From assembly GCF_024345205.1 (NCBI RefSeq), contig NZ_BROC01000024.1, forward strand, positions 1-45,937: a stretch of DNA of 45,937 bases, written 5' to 3'. Each line of letters begins with the position of its first letter. Position 1 is the stretch's first letter. Made by a program: the position numbers and the translations under genes. The notes beneath the pieces are model-generated. The model was not told the origin of the DNA. It saw only the letters and a list, made by a program, of their open reading frames with translations, and ran no database searches. This document shows positions 1 through 8,164 of this stretch, one piece after another. The stretch is from Lapidilactobacillus luobeiensis. GTDB taxonomy: Bacteria > Bacillota > Bacilli > Lactobacillales > Lactobacillaceae.

Positions 1-775
1 AAGCCTCGCTTTGCGAGTCTTAAAATCAGGCCTTGGTCTAAGTGGCCCAGCCACTAAGACCAATTTCACGGCGATCTCACCCGCCACACTCCACTCCGCC
101 CGCTCAACCGTTTTAGGCAGAATAAGCTGCCACGTCACCTCGCCTGCTCGTGTGAGTTGACGGATTCCCACGTAGTTGACGACCATGGCTAGTAGTCATA
201 CCGTAACAATCAGCTTGACGATTACCAGCAACTGAATAGCGTATCGCAAAACTTGAATTTACTAGTCCTGATAATCGGTCGAGGCAACCATTCAGAATTT
301 TTTATCAATTGAAGTGATAGCATTTTGTCCGCCACACTAGCAAAAGCACTTCGCAAACTACTTCGCCAAGATTGCAGATAGGCTCAAGCTTGTCCAGCAA
401 CCGCCTCAGGGCGTGTGGCTCAGCAGTGAAATTTGTCTTAGTGGCTTTGCCACTTAGACAAAGGCTCGATTTGAAGACAAGCCGCTGCTTTTGCGGATTG
501 GCTTCAAACGATGTCCACTGCGTTCCAGCCACCATAAACGCCCTGAGACGGTTGCGTCCACACCTAAACCCAGCACACCTGCAATCAAGCAAAGCAACAA
601 ATACAGAAACCGCACTTTGCAGATCGGTTCAAAACAGCGTCCACTGCGTTCCAGCCACTACAAACGCCCTGAGGCGGTTGCGTCCACACCCAAACCCAAC
701 TACATCTGCAAGCAAGCAGAGAAACAAATGCAGAAACGGCACTTTTCAAATCGGCTCAAAACAGCATCCCCGCGT
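1..775. repeat. Composite structured intergenic repeat, copy 1 (left end cut by window)
   Basis: This is the right part of a repeat also found at 22035-22922, 38222-39105 and 45660-45937, all in the same orientation. The left arm (1-115) holds hairpins at 1-21 and 33-63. The right arm holds a long outer stem, whose 5' strand at 397-420 pairs with 527-555, enclosing hairpins at 433-461 and 470-508. After it comes a tandem duplication of about 126 bp: the 3' strand of the outer stem recurs at 653-681. Open frames crossing it have no ribosome sites and follow the repeat, so I treat them as spurious. The function is unknown. Confidence 0.85.
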
Positions 776-822
776 TGCCGTCAGTCGTAACCGAAACGCC
801 CCTATTTTATCCAGAACCATCA

Positions 823-831
823 TGCTATACT
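823..831 (+). promoter_or_regulatory. Extended -10 promoter upstream of the HAD gene
   Basis: TGC-TATACT is an extended -10 element 54 bases before the HAD start codon. No good -35 is visible at the usual distance (TATTTT at 803-808). It lies just outside the right end of repeat copy 1. Confidence 0.5.
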
Positions 832-884
832 GAACCAGTAACCCCAGATTTCAGGAACTTAACTAGCAAAGGAGCACTTAAAAG

Positions 885-1658
885 ATGAAATTGTTGGCCA
901 GTGATTTTGACAACACTCTGTATTTTAATGAGACCCCGGCTTTTCATCCCGAGGATCTTGCCGCGATCCGGCGATTTCAAGCGGCGGGCAATCTGTTCGG
1001 TATCTGCACTGGCCGCAACTTGACGGCGATCACTGACGCGACGGCAGGTCTGATCGATTTTGATTTCTTTATTCTGAATAATGGTAGCGTGATCCTGGAT
1101 CGGGATCAAAAAGTTTGTTACCAACAAGATGTGCCCACGGAACTTGCTGTAAAAGTGATGCACCATTTCGATCATTTGGCTAGTTTCGCCATGGTCGATC
1201 ACGGGATCTATCAATATCATTTTGATCAGGCTTGGCCGGGCACTGGCGTTCATCTGATCGAAGATCTCCGTGAGATCCACGAAAGCGGCGTCCATAATTT
1301 CTCTTTCCACTTGGATAGTGTTGAAGAAACGCGTCGGATCACCAATGAGATCAATCAATTAGACTTACCGATCACAGCTTTTCAAAATGTGATCGACATT
1401 GACGTAGTGGCTCAAGGAAATTCTAAAGGCCACGCGCTTAAATTTGTCCAGAAACAGTATCAAATCGCCGCCGCAGATCTCGCTTGTATTGGCGATTCTT
1501 ACAATGATCTGCCAATGCTGACCGCCAGTGACCAGAGTTTTACTTTCAATAGTAGTCCGGCTAGTGTTCGACAAGCGGCGACTTATACTGTCGCTAGTTT
1601 GGCTCAGGCAGTCAGCGAGCTTCTCCGTCAACAAACTAGTCGCGCGGTCGGTCAATGA
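885..1658 (+). CDS. HAD-superfamily Cof-type phosphatase
   Basis: This 257-residue protein is a predicted cytosolic haloacid-dehalogenase-type hydrolase that removes phosphate from small phosphorylated metabolites. All HAD motifs are visible: the DFDNT nucleophile motif with D7 and D9, TGR at 42-44 as motif II, a lysine at 181 as motif III, and GDSYND at 203-208 as metal-binding motif IV. The stretch between motifs II and III fits the C2-type cap of the Cof/YkrA subfamily. AAAGGAG lies 12 bases before the ATG. The next gene in the same direction starts 64 bases on and may be cotranscribed. The substrate cannot be told from sequence. Confidence 0.88.
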   Translation: MKLLASDFDNTLYFNETPAFHPEDLAAIRRFQAAGNLFGICTGRNLTAITDATAGLIDFDFFILNNGSVILDRDQKVCYQQDVPTELAVKVMHHFDHLASFAMVDHGIYQYHFDQAWPGTGVHLIEDLREIHESGVHNFSFHLDSVEETRRITNEINQLDLPITAFQNVIDIDVVAQGNSKGHALKFVQKQYQIAAADLACIGDSYNDLPMLTASDQSFTFNSSPASVRQAATYTVASLAQAVSELLRQQTSRAVGQ

Positions 1659-1722
1659 GTTTAAAAAATAATGCCCTATTTTCAGACCACTTAGAAGAAA
1701 GGGATTAGGATCGGAGGAGCTT

Positions 1723-2466
1723 ATGTTTAAAGAATATGGACCACTAAGTACTCAAGTTTACCAAATCACCAAGCCGATCGGTCGTTCGCTTAACGGCGAC
1801 CTGGATTACTATGCCCAACAATTGGCAAAGCAGCCCGGGCGGATCTTGGAGGCCGGTGTGGGCACAGGCCGCATGCTGATCCCTTTACTACAAAAAGGAT
1901 TGCAAGTTGACGGCCTCGACCTTTCCGCGGAAATGTTGGCCCAATGTCGCGAAAATCTAGCAGCAAACGGATTGACTGCTGATCTTTTCCAACAGGATCT
2001 AACGCACTTACAACTGGACCGAACTTATCAGGCGATCATCATGCCCACAGGCAGTTTTGACCTCTTACCTAAAGAACAGATCTTGACGGTGTTACAGGGC
2101 TTTTATCAGCACTTGGCACCTGATGGTTTTCTATTGTTTGACACGATCTTACCCAGCGACTTCAAGCCCGGTGAAGTCACTGTTGATAGTTTTCCACTGG
2201 ATGATCAACGCGGGATCTTGTTCACCAGTACCAGCGAACAGTTCGACTGGCCAGCGCAAAAAGTCAGTTACAGTCATCGCTATGAATTGGTGGATCAAGG
2301 ACAAGTCGTGCAGACTGAACTCTCTCATTTCGTACTTTACTGGTATGGCGCCATGGAGATGCGTTTGCTTTTGGAGAAGGCCGGTTTCACCACGATCAGC
2401 CAGCAAACTGGTTACGGTCAGGACACCACTAGCGACCTCCTGACTTTCCGCGCGCAACGAGCGTAG
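1723..2466 (+). CDS. Class I SAM-dependent methyltransferase
   Basis: This 247-residue protein has a Rossmann-type methyltransferase core. The glycine-rich SAM-binding motif is EAGVGTGR (43-50), followed by an acidic strand end (GLDLSAEML) that should contact the ribose of SAM, and a later motif IV-like strand (AIIMPTGSFDLL). It belongs to the broad family of small cytosolic methyltransferases with unknown acceptors. A GGAGGAG ribosome site precedes the ATG. It is the second gene of a short rightward unit after the HAD phosphatase and ends at a strong bidirectional terminator. The methyl acceptor cannot be assigned. Confidence 0.85.
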   Translation: MFKEYGPLSTQVYQITKPIGRSLNGDLDYYAQQLAKQPGRILEAGVGTGRMLIPLLQKGLQVDGLDLSAEMLAQCRENLAANGLTADLFQQDLTHLQLDRTYQAIIMPTGSFDLLPKEQILTVLQGFYQHLAPDGFLLFDTILPSDFKPGEVTVDSFPLDDQRGILFTSTSEQFDWPAQKVSYSHRYELVDQGQVVQTELSHFVLYWYGAMEMRLLLEKAGFTTISQQTGYGQDTTSDLLTFRAQRA

Positions 2467-2503
2467 CCAGCGCCGAAACACATTAAAGAAAACGAGTTAA
2501 AAC

Positions 2504-2556
2504 AAAAAATCCTGCTTTGACTGATCTGATTCGATCAGTCAGGGCAGGATTTTTGA
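2504..2556. terminator. Bidirectional terminator between methyltransferase and ABC-F genes
   Basis: A long hairpin (AAAATCCTGC ... GCAGGATTTT, with an inner GACTGATC/GATCAGTC stem) has an A run on its left and a T run on its right, so it can stop both converging genes. Confidence 0.85.
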
Positions 2557-2584
2557 TTTTTTCTAAACTAGCATTGTATCTGAC

Positions 2585-4213
2585 TTAAACCGACTGAGCC
2601 AATTCCGCTAAGCGCGCTTGCACCTGAGGGTTTTCGCGGAACTCATCGTAGGTGGTCTCCGCGCGGTCAACGACGCCGTTTGCGCTCAAGTAGATCAGGC
2701 GATTTGCGACAGTTTGGATAAATTGGTGGTCATGGGAGGCAAAGCAGATCGCGCCTTGATAATCGATCAAGCCGTCATTCAACGCGGTGATCGACTCCAG
2801 ATCCAAATGATTGGTGGGATCATCTAGTAAGAGGACATTGGCCTTGAGCAACATCATTTTCGACAACATCACTCGAACTTTTTCACCACCAGAGAGGACG
2901 TTGACTGATTTCAAGACATCATCGCCGGAGAAAAGCATCCGCCCCAAGAAACCACGCAAGAAAGTATTGTCATCTTCACCCTTTTCGGCAAATTGACGGA
3001 GCCAGTCCAAGATTGCTGTCTCTTCATCGAAGATCGCGGTGAAATCTTTCGGCAAGTAGGCGGTGCTAGTGGTGACGCCCCAGCGGACCGTACCGGAATC
3101 CGGCGTTAATTCGCCAGTGAGCACTTTGAATAAAGTGGTCGTGACCATATCGTTATCGGCCAAAAATGCGACCTTATCGTCCTTGTTCAGGATAAAGCTG
3201 ACGTGATCCAACACTTTTTTGCCAGCGACAGTCACGCACAGATCATCGACTTGCAACAGGTCATTGCCGATCTCCCGATTGGGCACGAATTTGATGAACG
3301 GATAGCGGCGCGAACTAGGTTGGATATCATCCAGCGTGATCTTATCCAGCATTTTCTTCCGCGAAGTCGCTTGCTTGGACTTGGAAGCGTTGGCGGAAAA
3401 GCGAGCGATAAAGTCTTGGAGCTCTTTGATTTTTTCTTCTTTTTTTGCGTTCTGATCTTGCATCAACTTCTGAGCCAGTTGCGCAGATTCTAGCCAAAAA
3501 TCGTAATTACCGACATAAAGCTTGATTCGATTGTAATCTAAATCCGCCATATGAGTACAAACTTTGTTAAGAAAATGGCGGTCATGGGAAACAACGATGA
3601 CCGTGTTCTCGAAATTGATCAAAAATTCCTCTAACCAATCGATCGACGCTACATCTAAACCGTTGGTCGGCTCGTCCAGTAACAAAACATCAGGTTTGCC
3701 AAACAGCGCTTGCGCCAACAAAACCTTGACCTTCTGCCCTTCTGTCAAAGCGGCCATCTTTTCTTGGTGGAGACTTTCTGGCAAATTCAACCCTTGAAGC
3801 AGTTGCGAGGCTTCACTCTCAGCCTCCCAGCCGCCGATCTCACCGAACTCCGCTTCTAGCTCCGCGGCATGAAGGCCATCAGCCTCATCAAAGTCAGGTT
3901 TCTGGTAGATCGCGTCTTTTTCTTGCATGATCCGATACAGATCGGTGTGCCCCATGATGACCGTTTCCAAAACCGTATTCTCTTGATAGTCAAAGTGATT
4001 TTGACGCAAGGTCGCCAGTCGTTCATTGGGATCCAGACTCACTGTCCCCGTTGAAGGCTGGATCTCGCCTGACAACACTTTCAAAAAAGTTGATTTGCCG
4101 GCACCATTAGCGCCGATCAGGCCATAACAGTTGCCTGGCGTAAACTTGATATTCACATCTTGAAAAAGTTTACGATCCGCAAAGTGCAAACTCACATCGC
4201 TTACAGTAATCAA
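2585..4213 (-). CDS. ykpA: ABC-F family ATPase (YkpA/YbiT type)
   Basis: This 542-residue soluble protein has two ATP-binding cassettes and no membrane segment, as in ABC-F proteins that act on the ribosome. The first cassette has Walker A GANGAGKST (34-42), a variant signature LTEGQ (156-160) and Walker B LLLDEPTNGLD (D180-E181). A charged linker follows, then the second cassette, whose Walker B reads LLLDDPTNHLD: the usual catalytic glutamate is an aspartate (D465). The start is TTG at 4213, seven bases after GAGG. From memory the sequence follows Bacillus subtilis YkpA closely along its length. The gene is single, has its own promoter and converges on the methyltransferase. Confidence 0.9.
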   Translation of the reverse strand: MITVSDVSLHFADRKLFQDVNIKFTPGNCYGLIGANGAGKSTFLKVLSGEIQPSTGTVSLDPNERLATLRQNHFDYQENTVLETVIMGHTDLYRIMQEKDAIYQKPDFDEADGLHAAELEAEFGEIGGWEAESEASQLLQGLNLPESLHQEKMAALTEGQKVKVLLAQALFGKPDVLLLDEPTNGLDVASIDWLEEFLINFENTVIVVSHDRHFLNKVCTHMADLDYNRIKLYVGNYDFWLESAQLAQKLMQDQNAKKEEKIKELQDFIARFSANASKSKQATSRKKMLDKITLDDIQPSSRRYPFIKFVPNREIGNDLLQVDDLCVTVAGKKVLDHVSFILNKDDKVAFLADNDMVTTTLFKVLTGELTPDSGTVRWGVTTSTAYLPKDFTAIFDEETAILDWLRQFAEKGEDDNTFLRGFLGRMLFSGDDVLKSVNVLSGGEKVRVMLSKMMLLKANVLLLDDPTNHLDLESITALNDGLIDYQGAICFASHDHQFIQTVANRLIYLSANGVVDRAETTYDEFRENPQVQARLAELAQSV

Positions 4214-4247
4214 TCGTTATCCTCATTTCTTCTAAGTAGTCCCATGA

Positions 4248-4276
4248 ATTATACCGATTAATCCGCTGGGAAGCAA
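4248..4276 (-). promoter_or_regulatory. SigmaA-type promoter of the ABC-F gene
   Basis: On the minus strand TTGCTT (4271-4276), a 17-base spacer, then TATAAT (4248-4253), 35 bases upstream of the TTG start. Confidence 0.65.
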
Positions 4277-4326
4277 GACATCTCCGGAAAATGACCGCCT
4301 AGGTACGCTGTTCTTTTAGCCAAAAA

Positions 4327-4359
4327 GAAACACGCAGCCGCCGACCGACTTGGTGTTTC
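4327..4359 (-). terminator. Terminator of the pilus operon
   Basis: On the minus strand GAAACAC and GTGTTTC form a stem followed by a short T run, about 20 bases after the sortase stop codon. Confidence 0.65.
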
Positions 4360-4380
4360 ATCAGTGCACTCCCAAAGCAA

Positions 4381-5493
4381 TCAGCGTTTGATCGCTTTAA
4401 GCGTAAATTCCTGATCCCGCAAACGCCGGATCCGCGCTTGATACTTACGCACTCGCCCGTTTTCAAAGATCAAGACTCGGTAACGACCGCCGGAGAGTGG
4501 GTAGTTCTGCGGACCAGCCCCGGCAAAATCAGCAACCAAGGCAGTTCGGTGTCCCCGCATGACCCGCACGCGACCGGAGCGCTCGCTGGTGAAGGCCAAT
4601 TGATACTTGGTCCGTTTGATCAAAAGCTTACGCAGACCGCTGATCAAGATCAAGACCAGTAACCCAGCCGCCAAAGCCCAAAGCCAAAGTTTTAGCCGAT
4701 TCCAACGTTGCGTATTTTTGATCTCCTTTTGCTCCTTTTCGGCGAAAGGGATCCGCCGACCGTTGACCAAAAGTCGCTCGGAGTTGATCATATAAGGCGT
4801 ACAGGTCATTAAAGTCACGATGTCTTGACCGCCAACGGCCTGCAGCGCCTGCACGTCAGTAGGTTCGATCACTTGCTTTTGGTAAACTTCATAAGCCAGC
4901 GTCCGCGACCCATTTTTAATATAAAAATGATCACCTTTTTTGAGCTCAGGTAAATGGGTGAATAAGGTCGCGTTGGGTACGCCACGATGGGCGGAGATCA
5001 CTGCGCGCGTCCCAGCACCACCCACGGGAAAAGAGCTACCATCAAGTAAACAAGCGCCAAATTGGAGTAACCAATCGCTAGTATGGTCAAAAATCGGTAA
5101 ACTGGCTTTGATCTTAGGGATTTGGATCTCCGCAACTGTCGCCGTCGCACGTGATTCCTGCTGACTTTTCTTTGTTTTGCCCGTCGGATTGCCACTTTGA
5201 TCCAACGAATCAGTAAACGCTTCGATCCCTGGCAAACTATTCTGTGCGTTTAGCGCTTCGTTCTTCTTCTGGTAACGAGCCAACTCTTTCTTTTGGGCCG
5301 CGCGACTTTTCTTATTCTCCCGCCGCTGATATTGATCGATCAGTTGCTGATTTTGGTAAGAGACCCAAGCATCGCTGACGAACGGATAAGACAATGTCCC
5401 GACCCCTGCTAAAATCAATATCAAGATGATCAGGTCCAACCAATTGAACCGTCGCTGTGGTTTAGTCGCCGCTCGATGCTGTTTTTTGACCAT
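4381..5493 (-). CDS. srtC: Class C (pilin) sortase with basic C-terminal extension
   Basis: This 370-residue membrane-anchored transpeptidase is predicted to join pilin subunits through isopeptide bonds. Visible are an N-terminal membrane segment (about 19-40), the catalytic histidine in SAHRG (H169), cysteine in TLMTC (C231), arginine in SERLL (R240), and a second membrane segment (about 267-290), which class C sortases typically have. About 80 more residues, rich in arginine and lysine, follow that segment; class C sortases usually stop soon after it. GGAG lies before the ATG. It is the last gene of the pilus operon, separated from the backbone pilin gene by 148 bases holding two hairpins. 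Confidence 0.93.
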   Translation of the reverse strand: MVKKQHRAATKPQRRFNWLDLIILILILAGVGTLSYPFVSDAWVSYQNQQLIDQYQRRENKKSRAAQKKELARYQKKNEALNAQNSLPGIEAFTDSLDQSGNPTGKTKKSQQESRATATVAEIQIPKIKASLPIFDHTSDWLLQFGACLLDGSSFPVGGAGTRAVISAHRGVPNATLFTHLPELKKGDHFYIKNGSRTLAYEVYQKQVIEPTDVQALQAVGGQDIVTLMTCTPYMINSERLLVNGRRIPFAEKEQKEIKNTQRWNRLKLWLWALAAGLLVLILISGLRKLLIKRTKYQLAFTSERSGRVRVMRGHRTALVADFAGAGPQNYPLSGGRYRVLIFENGRVRKYQARIRRLRDQEFTLKAIKR

Positions 5494-5532
5494 GGATTTA
5501 CTCCTTCAAACTATCACTTACCTCGCTATGTA

Positions 5533-5600
5533 CCTGATCTCAGCAATTGACGCTGGGATCAGGTCGAACTTGACGCCAGTAAAGAAAAAAGGAGCGTCAA
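5533..5600 (-). promoter_or_regulatory. Two hairpins between backbone pilin and sortase genes
   Basis: Two simple stems lie in the 148-base gap: CCTGATC/GATCAGG (5533-5562) and TTGACGC/GCGTCAA (5570-5600). Neither is followed by a T run on the minus strand, so they look like processing or attenuation structures that could keep sortase output below pilin output. That role is inferred. Confidence 0.45.
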
Positions 5601-5641
5601 CAGACCCTCCCGATTTCTTGATGACCGTCGTTTTTTAATGA

Positions 5642-6667
5642 TTAAAACGCCCGCCGACGCTTGAGATAAACCAAACTACCACCAGCGATCAAAGCAACAC
5701 CGATCGCGATAAAGACGACGATGCCATTACCACCAGTATGGGGTAAGATACCAGTTGGTTGGTCTTCGATAACAACTGGTTCCGAATCATCATCAGCATG
5801 GAAAGATGTGTCCTTAGCCCTCTCATAACCAGCCGGTGCTTTCGTCTCGCTTGCAATATACTCTGTCGTCATATCCGCAAAACCATTTAAACCGAATTTA
5901 CCATCTTTATCTGAGGTGAAAACAGTCGCGTTCTCTTTTGCAGCAACGAAACTCAAGCGATAGTTACCTGCTAAGACATCAACAAAGCCAGCCGGAACAT
6001 TTTCAAGTGCTTGACCATCTTTGTCAGTCAATTGTAAATATTGCTTATCCGTATTTTGAATAACGAACTCCGCGCCTGCCAATACTTCATCAGTCACACT
6101 GTCTTGTTTAACGAAATCTTGTTGATAAGTTTCCTTGACTGTGTTCTTGGGATAAACGTAAACATTGCCATCATCAGCAGCCTTGGCCGGTAGGGTCAAC
6201 CAAAAATCTGCACTGGTACCATAGCCAGCACGCGGGTTTGTTTCATGGAACAGATAAACAGCACTTCTTGTTTGTTGTCCTGCGACCGCTTCAGTTGTCG
6301 GTAAAGTAATGGTTGCTTGTCCTTGACCATCAGTTACTAATGATTCCTGTGAAATCAAATCCGAAATATCACCCTTATAGCCGGTCGGATCGGCCCAATA
6401 TTTGGCGGTAACATCATAAACTTCGAATTCAACGCCTGCCAGTGACTTAGCGCCCGCGCCATCCCATTCTTCATTAGTAGGACGTTCTGTAAGCGCTTGG
6501 TCACTTGAAAAACCATATTTCGTCAAAATGATCGTTTGCTCTTTTGGAGTATCTTCAGCAGCCGCGCTGACCTGATGACTGGCTGGTGCCGCCACTGCTA
6601 ACAACGCTAATGATAAGATCGCGGTCGATGCCGCGGCTAAAACGCGTTTCAAACTAATTTTTTTCAT
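5642..6667 (-). CDS. LPXTG pilin, probable pilus backbone (SpaA-like)
   Basis: This 341-residue secreted pilin has a signal peptide (1 to about 36, ending near VSAAA), then collagen-binding B-type (CnaB) folds. It carries the pilin motif VYVYPKN with lysine 174, the usual site of polymerisation; an E-box-like ETKAPAGY near the C-terminal domain; and LPHTG (308-312) followed by a membrane segment and RRR tail. I call it the backbone because it lies directly before the sortase and its pilin motif is canonical. The second pilin also has a YPK motif, so the roles could be swapped. ATG at 6667 follows AGGAG closely; an upstream GTG lacks a ribosome site. Confidence 0.85.
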   Translation of the reverse strand: MKKISLKRVLAAASTAILSLALLAVAAPASHQVSAAAEDTPKEQTIILTKYGFSSDQALTERPTNEEWDGAGAKSLAGVEFEVYDVTAKYWADPTGYKGDISDLISQESLVTDGQGQATITLPTTEAVAGQQTRSAVYLFHETNPRAGYGTSADFWLTLPAKAADDGNVYVYPKNTVKETYQQDFVKQDSVTDEVLAGAEFVIQNTDKQYLQLTDKDGQALENVPAGFVDVLAGNYRLSFVAAKENATVFTSDKDGKFGLNGFADMTTEYIASETKAPAGYERAKDTSFHADDDSEPVVIEDQPTGILPHTGGNGIVVFIAIGVALIAGGSLVYLKRRRAF

Positions 6668-6688
6668 TTTCTCCTGCCTCTTCACAAA

Positions 6689-8164
6689 TTAATGGGTTTG
6701 TTTTTTCCGTTTGAAAACCAAAGTAAGTACTAAAGCGAGCAATAATAACCCGGTCACACCGGCCCAAAGTGCGCGCTGTTCACCTGCTTGAGGCAAGCGA
6801 CCAGTTTTCTTCTTGGTACCTTTATCTTTAGGTTGATTTGGTTTGGTTTTGGTTGGTTCTTTTAGATTCGCGATCGCCAAAGGTTGCGCTTGAGGATCAG
6901 AAAATTCGCCATTGATGATCGTGAATGAAACTGCTTTTTTACTCAACTGGTAATGTTTCGGAGCAACGACTTCATGAAGCTGATAGTCGCCCGCTTTTAA
7001 GCCAGTCAAAGCGAATTTGCCTTGGTGATCACTAGTTAAGGTGTAAAGCCCAGCCGCACGGTAATTCTGCGATGGCTGTGCGACTGTTTGCCAGCGCCAA
7101 CCCGTTGTCGTTTTAGCCAAGTATTGTCCAGCTTGATTGCTGACGATAAACTGCGCGCCAGCCAAATGCTTCTTAGACTGTTTCAAATCAACTTTAACGA
7201 AGTTCTTGCCAGAGGTCGTGACCACAGTAGCGTCGTTCAGGGGATCGTCGCTACCAGGATAAAGTGTTGTCTGGTTGAACAGCCGCGCGTCGGGCGCGAC
7301 CGTCGCTTCGATAAACATTTGGTAATCGACCGTCAATTGTTGATTCGCATAAGGAATCAATCGATCAACATCAAAAGAAAGTTTAAAATGATGCGCATCT
7401 GTGCTGACCACTTGATAAAACGGCGGGGAAACCGTTTGACCATCAAGTTGCACTTCTAATGAACCAACACGAGTCAATTCTTGCGCGGCTTGGTCAGTCA
7501 GGATAAATGAGCGCATGGTGCCAATATCTGCGGGAACAGTTATCTGTAAGCGATAGGGGATCGCTTCGCCATAGTCGAAATCTTGACGGCCGTTCGTGAT
7601 CGTTTTATCTAATGCGATCGTTTCCGAACGTAATTCCGCCTTGGGGTAGATCTCGATCGGTGTCATTGCTGTTCCTTTGTCAGTGATCGGCAAAACTACG
7701 ACCATGTTTTGACTACGCGTCAGACCTGCGGGGGTTGCAGTCTCACGGAATAGATACACAGCGTAGTGGGAACCATGTTTCAATTTTAGATCAGTGAAGC
7801 TTGCAGTACCCTCGCCAGCGGTCGTGACCCGCTTAAGCGGCGTACCTGCGACGAAATCATCTTGGGCCAATTTCTCTTGGGCCTGTCTGATCTCTGTTTT
7901 ATTTTTCGGTTTTTCCGCCCAAAATGCTTCAGAAACATCATAAACCGCAAACTCAGCACCATTCTGTGGCTCACCACCAACAAAAGGATCACTTTTACCA
8001 TTATTGACCACATCATCAGGGGTCTCACCTTGATCAAAAAGCTTTTTATGCAATCTGATCGTGACCCGCTCATTAGTCGCGGCGTGAACATAATGCTGGG
8101 GTAGGACACTACTGATCAATAATAGGGCCAGTAACACACCTAGATTTCTCAGCCATTTACGCAT
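6689..8164 (-). CDS. LPXTG pilin, second subunit (basal or SpaH/EbpB-like)
   Basis: This 491-residue pilin has a signal peptide (1 to about 28), an N-terminal CnaB-like region with ETATPAG, a pilin-type IEIYPK motif (K175), a middle isopeptide-type domain (about 180-320), a C-terminal CnaB domain with an E-box-like LHEVVAPKHY, and the sorting signal LPQAG (457-461). The signal departs from LPXTG by having alanine for threonine. Size and domain order resemble the SpaH/EbpB major-pilin group, while gene position suggests a basal or ancillary subunit. Its ATG overlaps the end of the tip gene by eight bases, with GGGAGGTG just upstream, suggesting coupled translation. Confidence 0.83.
   Translation of the reverse strand: MRKWLRNLGVLLALLLISSVLPQHYVHAATNERVTIRLHKKLFDQGETPDDVVNNGKSDPFVGGEPQNGAEFAVYDVSEAFWAEKPKNKTEIRQAQEKLAQDDFVAGTPLKRVTTAGEGTASFTDLKLKHGSHYAVYLFRETATPAGLTRSQNMVVVLPITDKGTAMTPIEIYPKAELRSETIALDKTITNGRQDFDYGEAIPYRLQITVPADIGTMRSFILTDQAAQELTRVGSLEVQLDGQTVSPPFYQVVSTDAHHFKLSFDVDRLIPYANQQLTVDYQMFIEATVAPDARLFNQTTLYPGSDDPLNDATVVTTSGKNFVKVDLKQSKKHLAGAQFIVSNQAGQYLAKTTTGWRWQTVAQPSQNYRAAGLYTLTSDHQGKFALTGLKAGDYQLHEVVAPKHYQLSKKAVSFTIINGEFSDPQAQPLAIANLKEPTKTKPNQPKDKGTKKKTGRLPQAGEQRALWAGVTGLLLLALVLTLVFKRKKQTH

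Noticed and set aside
372-833. Plus-strand open frame of 153 codons, and similar frames at 22530-22712 and 38949-39302
   Set aside because: They lie wholly in the intergenic repeats, follow the hairpins and tandem units, lack ribosome sites, and have different lengths in each copy.
825-1358. Minus-strand frame of 177 codons opposite the HAD gene
   Set aside because: Shadow of the clearly coding HAD frame, with no ribosome site or recognisable domain.
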